Origin: Pseudomonas sp. Irchel 3E13
Lineage (GTDB): Bacteria > Pseudomonadota > Gammaproteobacteria > Pseudomonadales > Pseudomonadaceae
Direction of reading: 5' to 3'
NCBI RefSeq assembly: GCF_900187455.1
Contig: NZ_FYDX01000004.1
Span: 62,001-126,000, forward strand
Length of the DNA: 64,000 nt
A program made the position numbers and the translations under genes. Positions 37,397-47,327 of the stretch are shown here, piece by piece (the stretch's first letter is position 1; each line of letters starts with the position of its first letter). The notes under the pieces are model-generated. The model saw only the letters and a program-made list of their open reading frames with translations. It had not been told where the DNA came from and did not search any database.

Positions 37397-39253
37397 TCAG
37401 TGCGGTGATCTTGCCATGGCGTGTTGCATGATCGACCGGTTCGTCCGCTGCATAACATCCTCGTGAGCCCACAATGGCAGGGGAAGCACAATAAAACCGT
37501 GATGGTCGGAGAAGTCATCGAGCACTGTCAGGTGCAAGATGGCAATACCGCTCGCCGTGGAAGCCGCCGAAAAAATACCGTCCTCCGTGACGTTGCAGGT
37601 AGCGGGCATGAGCATTCGCTCAAGCACATAGTCGCCCACCTCGTTCAGATTGACCGGAACGCCTTTACGCAGGACCTGAAGCTGGACGCGATTGGTTTCA
37701 GGCTGGCTCTGCGCGCTGATGAACATCGGCACCGAGGGGGTAACGTTCAGTACCAGTATCGTGATGTCCTGTTCGTCTTCCGGGGCATGGGAATACGTGC
37801 TTTTGACGCGCACCCTCTCCAGATAAATGGCCTGCTTTTGCGTGCCTGGAGCGGCCGCCTGGTAGGTACAGCTCAGTCGATTGGTTGCTGTACCGAGCGT
37901 TCCGCCCATGCCAGGGGAAACAATCCGCCAGGACAGCGTCGACGCGTGCGAGGAGGGAATCGCCGCCGTCATGCTGACACTCTTCCCGGCGCTGCAGACC
38001 TCAAACGTCGGTGAAACCGCCAAGGGGTGTTTCAAAATGGAAACCAGTGCGCAAGAGCGCAAATCCCGCCCTGCGACTTTCCAACTGGCCGATACCGTGA
38101 CGTTCTCGCAATCACTCTTCATCGACGCGGGCTCAGGCGGAACGTAATTGCCAACGGTGCTGATAGAGCCGACGTTGCTGTTGGCCGGATCCGTTCCACG
38201 CGCACTCCAGCTCAGTACCCAGTTACTCACCGGAGGTACTGTGGAGAAGCCGAAATAGGCCCCCGCCCAGATAACCGGAAATGCCGGAGTGACGTCATAC
38301 ACACTGCTCGACAGTTGAAGGTCGCCGTACCACCCTTGATGCGCCGCCGGTTGCCCACTAAAGCTGATGTCGTTCACTAACACCTGATAGTGGTCACCAA
38401 AACCGATGCTACTCCTGACTTCGGGGAGTTCTCCTCCACCGGTATCCCCGGGAAACTCCTTCGCGGAGTCCCAGAACGTCAGGGTCGATATCGTGTAGCG
38501 CTTGGACGCGGTGTGCTCTGGTATCGGGTACAGGAAGTCCGGGCCAGGAAATGAACCGTCGGCGTTCTTTTCGAAACGCACGAACATCAGCAGTGCGCCG
38601 CCTCCCAGCGTGGAAGATGAGCTATCCCGCGTTCCGGGGACGGGCATGACGCGCATGACAACCTTTTTCGGCACGGGAAAATCATCGGCGAGCTGGCCCA
38701 GATCGTACGTCCGTTGTGCTTCAGGCAGGCTCTGAAAGACATGCTTGAAGCGCTGGCCAATTACCTGCTGAGACTGCGTGTCGAGCACGAAGTTGGCCGA
38801 GAACTCGGTGCCCTTGCTGATATCCAGGACAATTCTTCGACCGTCACCCACCTGCCCGGTCAGTTCCGTCAGCGGCACGCCCAAGGTCAGTTGAGGCCCG
38901 CCAACGGGCAGCAGGTTTCGGACCGTGCCGATGTAAGGCACGGCGCCCGTTATCGTTACCTCCGTGATGATCGTTCCGCTGATGCAGTCCATGCTCAGGC
39001 GCAGCGAGTCACCTTCAAATGAAGCCACCGGCGCCCTGAGCCTGATGCCCTGCATGTGTTCGGTGGAGTGCGTGAGGTCGATGCTTTGAGAAATTGCCGG
39101 TATGAAGTCGCTTTGGCTGAACCGATGGATGTACTGCTGTTGAAGCAGTTCGTTGATCATGTCCCGATCATAGGCAACGATCATCTCCCAGCCCAGGCCT
39201 CTGGGCCCGCTTGCAAGCCAGGACTTCAGTTGCGCCAGCGAAGGTTTGGCCAT
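37397..39253 (-). CDS. Large protein of unknown function, possibly P47/TULIP-like
   Basis: A 618-residue protein with GAGAGG ribosome site and no signal peptide. The N-terminal GLGWEMIVAYDRDMINELLQ resembles the start of P47/OrfX-type TULIP lipid-binding proteins. The first half is beta-rich with ITGAVPYIGTVRNLLPVGGP and DFPVPKKVVMRVMP. The second half (from about 400) looks like Ig-like beta domains (SVSMTAAIPSSHASTLSWRI). Base composition is less GC-rich than its neighbours, suggesting transfer. It lies 68 bases downstream of paaX on the same strand but has no obvious link to phenylacetate. The family call is tentative. Confidence 0.55.
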   Translation of the reverse strand: MAKPSLAQLKSWLASGPRGLGWEMIVAYDRDMINELLQQQYIHRFSQSDFIPAISQSIDLTHSTEHMQGIRLRAPVASFEGDSLRLSMDCISGTIITEVTITGAVPYIGTVRNLLPVGGPQLTLGVPLTELTGQVGDGRRIVLDISKGTEFSANFVLDTQSQQVIGQRFKHVFQSLPEAQRTYDLGQLADDFPVPKKVVMRVMPVPGTRDSSSSTLGGGALLMFVRFEKNADGSFPGPDFLYPIPEHTASKRYTISTLTFWDSAKEFPGDTGGGELPEVRSSIGFGDHYQVLVNDISFSGQPAAHQGWYGDLQLSSSVYDVTPAFPVIWAGAYFGFSTVPPVSNWVLSWSARGTDPANSNVGSISTVGNYVPPEPASMKSDCENVTVSASWKVAGRDLRSCALVSILKHPLAVSPTFEVCSAGKSVSMTAAIPSSHASTLSWRIVSPGMGGTLGTATNRLSCTYQAAAPGTQKQAIYLERVRVKSTYSHAPEDEQDITILVLNVTPSVPMFISAQSQPETNRVQLQVLRKGVPVNLNEVGDYVLERMLMPATCNVTEDGIFSAASTASGIAILHLTVLDDFSDHHGFIVLPLPLWAHEDVMQRTNRSIMQHAMARSPH

Positions 39254-39321
39254 GTTGAAGCCCCTCTCAGAAGGACTTCAGTAAGCCTCTTGGGCCATGA
39301 GCGACACAACTGGCATTTTTA

Positions 39322-40245
39322 TCAGGTCAACCCGCCAAACCGCTTGTAAAACCCCTCACCCGCCTCGGGCAACGGCCCGTCTGCCGTCTCCATCGCCGCC
39401 TCCAGCCACTGCTCGGCGGCGGCGTGGATCAACCGGTAGATATTGCGGCACAACTGCCGCGCCGCGCGGCCTTCCCAATCACCCGGCAGCAGTTCGTCCG
39501 GCAGTTGCGGATCGCGCAGCAGCAGCTTGCGGTACTCATGGATCAGCAGCACCCGCGCCAGGAAACAGGCTTTCGGGTCGAGGGTGTCCTGTTCCTTGAG
39601 GCTCTGCCACAGCGGCCGGAACAACTGGATGAACTCGCTGTAGTGCGCCGCCAGTTCGTCGATCTTCCAGCTTTCGCGTACCTGCATGCGCAGCGCCTTG
39701 GAGGCCAGCACGTCCTGGGCGGTGGTTTCGAAGAGGATGGTGTCTTCCTGCGCGCCGAGGTCCGCGAGGGTGGCGCTGACATCCGCACGCTCGCAGCGCG
39801 GGCAACCCAGCACGCCGGGGGAAATGGCGCCGAAGCCTTGCCATTCCAGTTCCTCGCGGACTTCCTTGCGCTTGTCCTGCGGCAACTGGGTCAGCACCGC
39901 CAGGCACCAGGAGCCGTCCCACGCCGGTGGATTGGCGGCATAGACACGCTTGAAGGCTTTCTCGAAACGCCGCCGCCCGGTGCCGGTGAGGCTGTAGTAG
40001 CTGCGCCGGCCGACTTTCTCGGCGGTCAGCCAGTTTTCCTTGGTCAGGCGAAAGATCGAGGTGCGAATCAGCCGTTCGTTGATGCCCATGGGTTCGAGCA
40101 ACTGGATCAGGCTGCCCAGCCAGACCGTCCCGCCACGGGGTTCGATGGCATCGCCATAGAGGGTGATGATCAGGGAACTGGCGCGAACCGGGGTCTGCTG
40201 CTGGAAGCGGTCGATCAGGTGGTCGAGTGGCGTGAGGGACGACAT
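39322..40245 (-). CDS. paaX: PaaX, repressor of phenylacetate degradation
   Basis: A 307-residue regulator. The N-terminal winged helix contains TPVRASSLIITLYGDAIEPR and INERLIRTSIFRLTKENWLT, both typical of PaaX; the C-terminal domain has DWEGRAARQLCRNIYRLI. In E. coli and Pseudomonas PaaX represses the paa operons and is released by phenylacetyl-CoA. It lies 75 bases downstream of paaY on the same strand. Candidate operators lie before paaF and paaA. Confidence 0.93.
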   Translation of the reverse strand: MSSLTPLDHLIDRFQQQTPVRASSLIITLYGDAIEPRGGTVWLGSLIQLLEPMGINERLIRTSIFRLTKENWLTAEKVGRRSYYSLTGTGRRRFEKAFKRVYAANPPAWDGSWCLAVLTQLPQDKRKEVREELEWQGFGAISPGVLGCPRCERADVSATLADLGAQEDTILFETTAQDVLASKALRMQVRESWKIDELAAHYSEFIQLFRPLWQSLKEQDTLDPKACFLARVLLIHEYRKLLLRDPQLPDELLPGDWEGRAARQLCRNIYRLIHAAAEQWLEAAMETADGPLPEAGEGFYKRFGGLT

Positions 40246-40320
40246 AAGCGTTCCGGTCAGAAAAGGAAGGAATATACCCGCGCGCCCGCAGCATGACCAT
40301 GCTCGGCGCGCGCCGGCGGT

Positions 40321-40920
40321 TCAGGCGCCGCCCGGTAATTTCGGGCGCACGGCGTCGTCACGGTAACGGCCGCGGCCGGCCTCGATTTCACTCAGCGGCT
40401 CGCACTCGCGCAGGCTTTCAAGGCAGCGTCTGGTCAGTTGCTGATAGGCGCGGGTGCCGGTCTGTTTCCAGGCCACTTCGTCGTCGCTCAGGCGCCGGGT
40501 CACTTTTGCCGGCGAGCCCAGCACCAGCGATTGCTCCTCGCAGTGGAACCCGGCCTTGACCAGCGCGCCCGCCGAGACGATGCAGCGCGGAGCGATGCGG
40601 GCGTTGTCGAGCACCACCGCGTTCATCCCGATCAACGCATCCTCGCCCACCCGGCAGCCGTGCAACACCGCGCCGTGGCCGACATGGCCGTTGCGCTCGA
40701 TCACCGTATCGCTGGCCGGAAAGCCGTGCATGACGCAGGTGTCCTGCAGGTTGGCGCCCTCCTCCAGGACGATCCGTCCGAAGTCACCGCGCAGCGCGGC
40801 CAGCGGGCCGACGTAGCAGTTCGGCCCGATGATCACATCACCGATCAATACCGCCGACGGGTGCACATAGGCGGTGGGGTGAATCACCGGGGTCAGGCCG
40901 TCAATGCTGTAACAAGTCAT
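40321..40920 (-). CDS. paaY: PaaY, hexapeptide-repeat thioesterase
   Basis: A 199-residue left-handed beta-helix protein with hexapeptide repeats (VLIGDVIIGPNCYVGPLAAL, GHGAVLHGCRVGEDALIGMN) and zinc-type His residues. PaaY hydrolyses dead-end CoA thioesters of the pathway. It is divergent from paaF and followed by paaX. Confidence 0.92.
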   Translation of the reverse strand: MTCYSIDGLTPVIHPTAYVHPSAVLIGDVIIGPNCYVGPLAALRGDFGRIVLEEGANLQDTCVMHGFPASDTVIERNGHVGHGAVLHGCRVGEDALIGMNAVVLDNARIAPRCIVSAGALVKAGFHCEEQSLVLGSPAKVTRRLSDDEVAWKQTGTRAYQQLTRRCLESLRECEPLSEIEAGRGRYRDDAVRPKLPGGA

Positions 40921-41044
40921 GCCATTTCTCCTCGAAAACGATACGCAACAGGCGGACTCACGAAAACCCTTAACACGAGGTTTTACTTAGGAATAACGGA
41001 CTTCCCTGAGTATTACAATCGATCATTGGACACATTTTTCATTG

Positions 41045-41081
41045 TCGATATTGTTTTTCTGTATCGCATTATGCCTATACT
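41045..41081 (+). promoter_or_regulatory. paaF: Candidate paaF promoter and PaaX operator
   Basis: GATATTGTTTTTCTGTATC (41047-41065) matches the element before paaA in its GATATT and TGTATC ends. Promoter-like TTGTTT and TATACT (41076-41081) surround it. It lies in the 239-base divergent region between paaY and paaF. Proposed as a PaaX site by similarity between the two regions. Confidence 0.45.
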
Positions 41082-41159
41082 TTGGCGAAACGGCCATCGA
41101 GCCCGTCCAACAATAAAACGCCGACCCACGGGTCCGGCGAGCCTTGCGAGGAAGTCGTC

Positions 41160-41930
41160 ATGCCGCACACCCTTGTGGTGCAGGCGCATCAGGCCACCCG
41201 CCTGATCACCCTGCATCGTCCACATGCACTGAATGCCCTGACCACCGAACTGCTGGGCGAGCTGGCGGACGAACTGCAACGCTGCGCCGATGACCCCGAG
41301 GTCCGCGCCGTGGTCATCACCGGCAGCCGCAAGGCCTTCGCCGCCGGCGCCGACCTCAACGAGATGGCCGAGCGCGACCTCGTCGGCATGCTCGACGACC
41401 CGCGCCAGGCCTACTGGCAAAAAATCACCCGCTTCCCCAAACCGCTGATCGCCGCGGTCAACGGCTACGCGCTAGGCGGTGGCTGCGAACTGGCGATGCA
41501 CGCCGACATCCTTATCGCCGGCGACGACGCCCAGTTCGGTCAGCCGGAAATCAACCTCGGCATCATGCCCGGCGCCGGTGGCACCCAGCGTCTGCTGCGG
41601 GCGGTGGGCAAGTCGCTGGCGATGCAGATGGTCCTCGCCGGCGAATCCATCAGCGCCCGTCGCGCCCTCGATGCCGGGCTGGTCAGCGAAATCACTCTGC
41701 CGGAACTGACCGTCGAACGCGCCCTGCAGATCGCCCAACGCATCGCTACCAAAGCGCCGCTGGCGGTGCGCCTGGCCAAGGAAGCCCTGCTCAAGGCCCA
41801 GGACCTCGACCTGGCCAGCGGCCTGCGCTTCGAACGCCACGCCTTCACCCTGCTGGCCGGCACCGCCGACCGCAACGAAGGCATCCGCGCCTTCCAGGAA
41901 AAACGCCCGGCCGATTTCAAAGGCCGTTAA
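41160..41930 (+). CDS. paaF: PaaF, 2,3-dehydroadipyl-CoA hydratase
   Basis: A 256-residue crotonase-fold enzyme; ATG at 41160 with GAGGAAG upstream. The CoA/oxyanion features AFAAGADLNEM and GYALGGGCELAM and both catalytic Glu residues (GCELAM, PEINLGIMPGAGG) are present. Hydrates 2,3-dehydroadipyl-CoA. First gene of paaFGHIJ(K), 11 bases before paaG. Confidence 0.92.
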   Translation: MPHTLVVQAHQATRLITLHRPHALNALTTELLGELADELQRCADDPEVRAVVITGSRKAFAAGADLNEMAERDLVGMLDDPRQAYWQKITRFPKPLIAAVNGYALGGGCELAMHADILIAGDDAQFGQPEINLGIMPGAGGTQRLLRAVGKSLAMQMVLAGESISARRALDAGLVSEITLPELTVERALQIAQRIATKAPLAVRLAKEALLKAQDLDLASGLRFERHAFTLLAGTADRNEGIRAFQEKRPADFKGR

Positions 41931-41941
41931 GAGGACCCGCC

Positions 41942-42733
41942 ATGAGCTACCAGCACATCCTGTTTTCCATTGAAGCCGGGGTCGCCACCCTGAGCCTCAA
42001 CCGCCCCGAGCAACTGAACAGCTTCAATACGCTTATGCACCAGGAAGTGCGTGACGCCCTGAAGACCGTGCAGAACAACAGCGACGTCCGCGTCCTGCTG
42101 CTGACCGCCGAAGGCCGCGGCTTCTGTGCCGGGCAAGACCTCAGCGACCGCAACGTCGCCCCCGGCGCGGAAATGCCCGATCTCGGCCTGTCCATCGAAC
42201 GCTTCTACAACCCACTGATCCGCACCCTGCGCGAACTGCCGATCCCGGTGATCTGCGCGGTCAACGGCGTCGCCGCGGGCGCCGGGGCCAACATCCCGCT
42301 GGCTTGCGACCTGGTCCTGGCCGCGCGCTCGGCGAGCTTTATTCAAGCGTTCTGCAAGATCGGCCTGATTCCCGACTCCGCCGGCACCTGGGCGTTGCCA
42401 CGGCTGGTCGGCATGGCCCGGGCCAAGGCGCTGACCCTGCTGGGCGAGCGCCTGAGCGCCGAGCAGGCGCTGGAATGGGGGCTGATCTACCGCGTGGTCG
42501 ATGACGCCGAATTGCGCGACCAGGCCATCGCCCTCGCCCGCCAGCTCGCCACCCAGCCGACCTACGGCCTCGGCCTGATCAAGCGCAGCCTGCACGCCAG
42601 CCTGGACAACAGCTTTGAACAGCAACTGACCCTCGAACGCGACCTGCAGCGCCTGGCCGGACGCAGCGAGGACTACCGCGAAGGCGTCGCCGCCTTCATG
42701 GAAAAACGCACGCCGCAGTTCAAGGGGTACTGA
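41942..42733 (+). CDS. paaG: PaaG, 1,2-epoxyphenylacetyl-CoA isomerase
   Basis: A 263-residue crotonase-fold enzyme. It has GFCAGQDLSDRNV, GVAAGAGANIPLACD and KIGLIPDSAGTWALPRLVG, where Asp replaces the hydratase Glu, as in PaaG isomerases. Converts ring-1,2-epoxyphenylacetyl-CoA to oxepin-CoA. Four bases separate it from paaH. Confidence 0.93.
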   Translation: MSYQHILFSIEAGVATLSLNRPEQLNSFNTLMHQEVRDALKTVQNNSDVRVLLLTAEGRGFCAGQDLSDRNVAPGAEMPDLGLSIERFYNPLIRTLRELPIPVICAVNGVAAGAGANIPLACDLVLAARSASFIQAFCKIGLIPDSAGTWALPRLVGMARAKALTLLGERLSAEQALEWGLIYRVVDDAELRDQAIALARQLATQPTYGLGLIKRSLHASLDNSFEQQLTLERDLQRLAGRSEDYREGVAAFMEKRTPQFKGY

Positions 42734-42737
42734 GTCG

Positions 42738-44255
42738 ATGAGCGCACTCAACAGCAACGTGCCCGTCGCGGTGATCGGCGCCGGCGCCATGGGCGCCGGT
42801 ATCGCCCAGGTGGCCGCCAGCGCCGGGCACCGGGTCTGGCTCTACGACAACCGCCCCGGCGCCGCCGCCCAAGCCATCGACGGCATCGCCCGGCAACTGG
42901 CCAAGCGGGTCGATAACGGCAAACTGGCGGCCAGCGCCCGCGACGCCTGCCTTGCCGCGCTGGTGCCGGCGGACAGCCTGGAACGCCTGGCCGATGCCGG
43001 CCTGGTGATCGAAGCCATCGTCGAAAACCTGGAGGTCAAGCAGGCGTTGCTGCACCAACTGGAATCGCTCTGCGCCCCTGACTGCATCCTCGCCAGCAAC
43101 ACCTCGTCGATCTCCATCACCCGTCTCGGCGCCGGCATGCGCCGGCCCGAGCGCCTGGTCGGCATGCACTTCTTCAACCCGGCGCCGGTCATGGCCCTGG
43201 TGGAAGTGATCAAGGGCCTCGCCACCGATCCGAACGTTGCCGCGCGCGTGCTCGCCACCGCCTTGGCCTGGGGCAAGCAACCGGTGCTGGCGCGCTCCAC
43301 GCCCGGCTTCATCGTCAACCGCGTGGCCCGGCCGTTCTATGCCGAAAGCCTGCGCCTGCTGCAGGAAGGCGCCGCCGACTGCGCCAGCCTCGACGCCCTG
43401 CTGCGCGAGGCCGGTGGCTTTGCCATGGGCGCCTTCGAACTGACCGACCTGATTGGCCACGACGTCAATTACGCGGTGACCTGCTCGGTGTTCGACGCCT
43501 ACTACCAGGACATGCGTTTCCAGCCCTCGCAGATCCAGAAAGAACTGGTGGACGCCGGTCACTTCGGGCGCAAGAGCGGTCGCGGCTTCTATGACTACCG
43601 CGAAGGTGCCGTGCGCCCGTCCGCCGCCAGCCTCATCAGCCCGGCGAAGACGCCGGCCGTGATCGTCGAAGGCGACGCCGGACTGCTGCAGCCGTTGCTG
43701 GAGCGCCTGAGCGAACACGGCGTGAGCATCAGCCGCCGCGCCGGACGCGGGCTGCTACGGGTCGGCGGCGCCACCCTGGCCCTGAGCGACGGCCGCCTCG
43801 CCAGCCAGCGCGCCGCCGATGACGGTCTGACCGAACTGGTGTTGCTGGACCTGGCCCTGGATTACCGGCGCTGCACCCGGGTGGGCATCAGTTGGACCAA
43901 CGGCACCTCGACCCACGCCGTGGACCAGGTCGCCGCGCTGCTGAACGCCGCCGGCATCGCCGTCACCCCGCTGCGCGACAGCCCGGCGCTGTGCGTGCTG
44001 CGCACCGTCGCGATGCTCGCCAACGAGGCCGCCGACGCCCTACTGCAAGGCGTGGCCTCGGCGGCGGACATCGACCTGGCGATGCGCGCCGGGGTCAATT
44101 ACCCCCGCGGCCCACTGGCCTGGGCCGACCAGCTCGGCGCCGACACCCTGGTGAGCGTGCTCGACCACTTGCAAGCCGCCTATGGCGAAGAACGCTATCG
44201 CCCCTCCCTGCAACTGCGTCGGCAACGGGCCGAAGGAGCACGCTTTCATGAATGA
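42738..44255 (+). CDS. paaH: PaaH, 3-hydroxyadipyl-CoA dehydrogenase
   Basis: A 505-residue 3-hydroxyacyl-CoA dehydrogenase. NAD-binding VAVIGAGAMGAGIAQVAASA is at the start; catalytic His-Glu pair in MHFFNPAPVMALVEVI; a second dehydrogenase C-terminal domain copy follows (GVNYPRGPLAWADQLG). Length matches PaaH of Pseudomonas. Oxidises 3-hydroxyadipyl-CoA. Its end overlaps paaI by eight bases. Confidence 0.92.
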   Translation: MSALNSNVPVAVIGAGAMGAGIAQVAASAGHRVWLYDNRPGAAAQAIDGIARQLAKRVDNGKLAASARDACLAALVPADSLERLADAGLVIEAIVENLEVKQALLHQLESLCAPDCILASNTSSISITRLGAGMRRPERLVGMHFFNPAPVMALVEVIKGLATDPNVAARVLATALAWGKQPVLARSTPGFIVNRVARPFYAESLRLLQEGAADCASLDALLREAGGFAMGAFELTDLIGHDVNYAVTCSVFDAYYQDMRFQPSQIQKELVDAGHFGRKSGRGFYDYREGAVRPSAASLISPAKTPAVIVEGDAGLLQPLLERLSEHGVSISRRAGRGLLRVGGATLALSDGRLASQRAADDGLTELVLLDLALDYRRCTRVGISWTNGTSTHAVDQVAALLNAAGIAVTPLRDSPALCVLRTVAMLANEAADALLQGVASAADIDLAMRAGVNYPRGPLAWADQLGADTLVSVLDHLQAAYGEERYRPSLQLRRQRAEGARFHE

Positions 44256-44688
44256 CCGTCTGGATCTGGCCAGCCGCTGCGCCCAGGCCCTGTTCGACCG
44301 CGACGCCGCCAGCCAGGGCCTGGGCATGCGCCTGCTGGCCAGCGGCCCGGGCACCGCGCGGGTCGGCATGAGCGTGCGCGCCGACATGCTGCAGGGTCAC
44401 GGCACTTGTCACGGCGGCTTCCTCTTCACCCTCGCCGACTCGGCGTTCGCCTTCGCCTGCAACAGCCACAACGACGCCACGGTGGCCCAGGGTTGCAGCA
44501 TCGAGTACATCGCCCCGGCGTTTCTCGACGACACCCTGACCGCCGACTGCACTGAACTGAGCCGCGGCAAACGCACCGGCACTTATGACGTCCGCATCGA
44601 GAACCAGCACGGCAAATTGATCGCGCTGTTTCGCGGCAAGTCCTACCAGGTACGCGGCAGCGTACTCGAACCGGAGACCCTGACATGA
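44248..44688 (+). CDS. paaI: PaaI, hydroxyphenylacetyl-CoA thioesterase
   Basis: A 146-residue hotdog-fold enzyme with the PaaI motif HGTCHGGFLFTLADSAFAFA carrying the catalytic Asp. Removes CoA from hydroxylated dead-end products so that the CoA pool is not trapped. ATG at 44248 overlaps paaH; its own stop overlaps paaJ (ATGA). Confidence 0.92.
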   Translation: MNDRLDLASRCAQALFDRDAASQGLGMRLLASGPGTARVGMSVRADMLQGHGTCHGGFLFTLADSAFAFACNSHNDATVAQGCSIEYIAPAFLDDTLTADCTELSRGKRTGTYDVRIENQHGKLIALFRGKSYQVRGSVLEPETLT

Positions 44689-45896
44689 ATGACGCCCTGA
44701 TCATCGACGCCGTGCGCACCCCCATCGGGCGCTATGCCGGCGCCCTGAGCGGCGTGCGCGCCGACGACCTCGGCGCGGTGCCGCTGCGCGCCCTGATGCA
44801 ACGCCATCCGCAGGTGGACTGGAGCCAGGTGGACGATGTGTTCTACGGCTGCGCCAACCAGGCCGGCGAAGACAACCGCAACGTCGCGCGCATGTCGTCG
44901 CTGCTGGCCGGCCTGCCGATCAGCGTACCCGGCGTCACGCTCAATCGCCTCTGCGCGTCCGGCCTGGAAGCGGTCGGCGCCGCCGCGCGGGCGATCCGCT
45001 GCAATGAAGCCGGGCTGGTGCTGGCCGGCGGCGTCGAATCGATGTCCCGCGCGCCGCTGGTGATGGGCAAGGCTGAACAAGCGTTCTCGCGCCAGGCGGA
45101 ACTGTTCGACACCACCATCGGCTGGCGCTTCGTCAACCCGCTGATGCAGCAGCAGTACGGCATCGACAGCATGCCGGAGACCGCCGAAAACGTCGCCGCG
45201 CAGTTCAACATCAGCCGCGCCGACCAGGACGCCTTCGCCCTGCGCAGCCAGCAGCGCGCCGCAGCCGCCCAGGCCAGCGGCCGCCTCGGGCTGGAAATCG
45301 TGCCGGTGCCGGTCCCGCAGCGCAAAGGCCCGGCGAAACTGGTGGAACAGGACGAGCACCCGCGCGCCGACACCACCCTGGAACAACTGCAACGCCTCGG
45401 CACGCCGTTCCGCGAAGGCGGCAGCATCACCGCCGGCAATGCGTCGGGCGTGAATGACGGGGCCTGCGCCGTGCTCCTCGCCAGCCGCGAAGTGGCCCGC
45501 CGCTACAGCCTGAAGGCCCGGGGCCGGGTGGTGGCGATGGCCAGCGCCGGGGTCGAACCGCGAATCATGGGCATCGGCCCGGTGCCGGCGACCCACAAGG
45601 TACTGGAACTGGCCGGCCTGGCGCTGGCCGACATGGACGTGATCGAACTCAACGAGGCCTTCGCCGCCCAGGGCCTGGCGGTCCTGCGGGAACTGGGCGT
45701 GGCCGACGACGATCCGCGGGTCAACCCCAACGGCGGCGCCATTGCCCTGGGTCACCCGCTGGGCATGAGCGGCGCACGGCTGGTCACCACCGCCCTCACC
45801 GAACTGGAACAACGCCACGGCCGCTACGCCCTGTGCACCTTGTGCATCGGGGTCGGCCAAGGCCTGGCGATGATTATCGAACGCCTCGACGACTGA
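44685..45896 (+). CDS. paaJ: PaaJ, 3-oxoadipyl-CoA / 3-oxo-5,6-dehydrosuberyl-CoA thiolase
   Basis: A 403-residue thiolase. Nucleophilic Cys in [14 protein letters not shown], His in [20 protein letters not shown], and second Cys in [10 protein letters not shown] are intact. Cleaves both thiolysis steps of the pathway to acetyl-CoA and succinyl-CoA. Coupled to paaI; 93 bases before paaK. Confidence 0.94.
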   Translation: MNDALIIDAVRTPIGRYAGALSGVRADDLGAVPLRALMQRHPQVDWSQVDDVFYGCANQAGEDNRNVARMSSLLAGLPISVPGVTLNRLCASGLEAVGAAARAIRCNEAGLVLAGGVESMSRAPLVMGKAEQAFSRQAELFDTTIGWRFVNPLMQQQYGIDSMPETAENVAAQFNISRADQDAFALRSQQRAAAAQASGRLGLEIVPVPVPQRKGPAKLVEQDEHPRADTTLEQLQRLGTPFREGGSITAGNASGVNDGACAVLLASREVARRYSLKARGRVVAMASAGVEPRIMGIGPVPATHKVLELAGLALADMDVIELNEAFAAQGLAVLRELGVADDDPRVNPNGGAIALGHPLGMSGARLVTTALTELEQRHGRYALCTLCIGVGQGLAMIIERLDD

Positions 45897-45910
45897 ACAC
45901 TGAACGCTCC

Positions 45911-45937
45911 ATGGCGCCGGGTTATGCTTGGCGCCAT
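45911..45937 (+). other. Intra-operon stem-loop between paaJ and paaK
   Basis: A perfect 8-bp inverted repeat ATGGCGCC / GGCGCCAT with an 11-base loop and no T-run. It may tune mRNA stability or the paaK level; not a clear terminator. Confidence 0.4.
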
Positions 45938-45989
45938 GCACTCGGGCCGACGTGCCGGCCGCAGACAACAACAACATTAGAGTGAACCC

Positions 45990-47309
45990 ATGAACATGCA
46001 GCTTTCCCCCGCCCCCGTGCTTGACCCGATGGAAACCGCCAGCGTCGACGAACTGCGCGCCCACCAGTTGCAGCGCCTGCGCTGGAGCCTGGAGCACGCT
46101 TACCAGAACGTGCCGATGTACCGGCAGCGCTTCGACGAACTGGGCGTTCACCCTTCCGACCTGAACAGCCTCGATGACCTCGCGCGCTTCCCGTTCACGG
46201 TGAAGAACGACCTGCGCGACAACTACCCGTTCGGCATGTTCGCCGTGCCGCAGCACGACATCGTCCGCCTGCACGCGTCCAGCGGCACCACCGGCAAGCC
46301 GACGGTGGTCGGCTATACCCAGAAGGACATCGACAATTGGGCCGATCTGGTGGCCCGCTCGATCCGCGCCGCGGGCGGGCGCAAGGGCGACAAGGTGCAT
46401 GTCTCCTACGGTTACGGCCTGTTCACCGGCGGCCTCGGCGCCCACTACGGCGCTGAACGCCTGGGCTGCACGGTGATCCCGATGTCCGGCGGGCAGACCG
46501 AGAAACAGGTGCAACTGATCCGCGACTTCCAGCCCGACATCATCATGGTCACGCCGTCGTACATGCTCAACCTGGCCGACGAGATCGAACGCCAGGGCAT
46601 CGACCCGCACAAGCTGGCATTGCGCCTGGGCATCTTCGGCGCCGAGCCGTGGACGCCGGAACTGCGCGCCTCGATCGAGGCGCGCCTGGGCATCACCGCC
46701 CTGGATATCTACGGTCTTTCGGAAATCATGGGGCCGGGTGTCGCCATGGAATGCGCCGAAAGTCGTGACGGGCCGACCGTCTGGGAAGACCATTTCTACC
46801 CCGAGATCATCGACCCGGTGACCGGCGAAGTGCTGCCGGACGGCGAGTTGGGCGAGCTGGTGTTCACCACCCTGAGCAAGGAAGCGCTGCCGATGGTGCG
46901 CTACCGCACCCGCGACCTGACCCGCCTGCTGCCGGGCACCGCGCGGCCGATGCGACGCATCGACAAAATCACCGGCCGCAGCGACGACATGCTGATCATC
47001 CGCGGGGTCAACGTGTTCCCGACCCAGGTCGAGGAACAGGTGCTCAAGGTCAAACAGCTTTCGGAGTGCTACGAGATCCACCTGTATCGCAATGGCAACC
47101 TGGACAGCATCGACATCCATGTCGAACTGCGCGGCGAGCACCAGCACCTGGGCGAGGCGCAGCAGAAAGAGGTGTGTTCGGAACTGAGCCGGCATATCAA
47201 GACCCATATCGGCATCAGCTCGCGGATCGTGTTGCAGCCGGCGTACTCGATCAAACGCTCGGAAGGCAAGGCGTGCCATGTGTATGACAAGCGCAAGCAG
47301 GCGGGTTGA
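45990..47309 (+). CDS. paaK: PaaK, phenylacetate-CoA ligase
   Basis: A 439-residue AMP-forming ligase. P-loop HASSGTTGKPTVVGYTQKD, DIYGLSEIMGPGVAMEC and the C-terminal hinge GRSDDMLIIRGVNVFPTQVE are present. Activates phenylacetate to phenylacetyl-CoA in the cytoplasm, the entry step and the source of the PaaX effector. Confidence 0.95.
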   Translation: MNMQLSPAPVLDPMETASVDELRAHQLQRLRWSLEHAYQNVPMYRQRFDELGVHPSDLNSLDDLARFPFTVKNDLRDNYPFGMFAVPQHDIVRLHASSGTTGKPTVVGYTQKDIDNWADLVARSIRAAGGRKGDKVHVSYGYGLFTGGLGAHYGAERLGCTVIPMSGGQTEKQVQLIRDFQPDIIMVTPSYMLNLADEIERQGIDPHKLALRLGIFGAEPWTPELRASIEARLGITALDIYGLSEIMGPGVAMECAESRDGPTVWEDHFYPEIIDPVTGEVLPDGELGELVFTTLSKEALPMVRYRTRDLTRLLPGTARPMRRIDKITGRSDDMLIIRGVNVFPTQVEEQVLKVKQLSECYEIHLYRNGNLDSIDIHVELRGEHQHLGEAQQKEVCSELSRHIKTHIGISSRIVLQPAYSIKRSEGKACHVYDKRKQAG

Positions 47310-47327
47310 AGGCTGAGTCCGTCTTCC

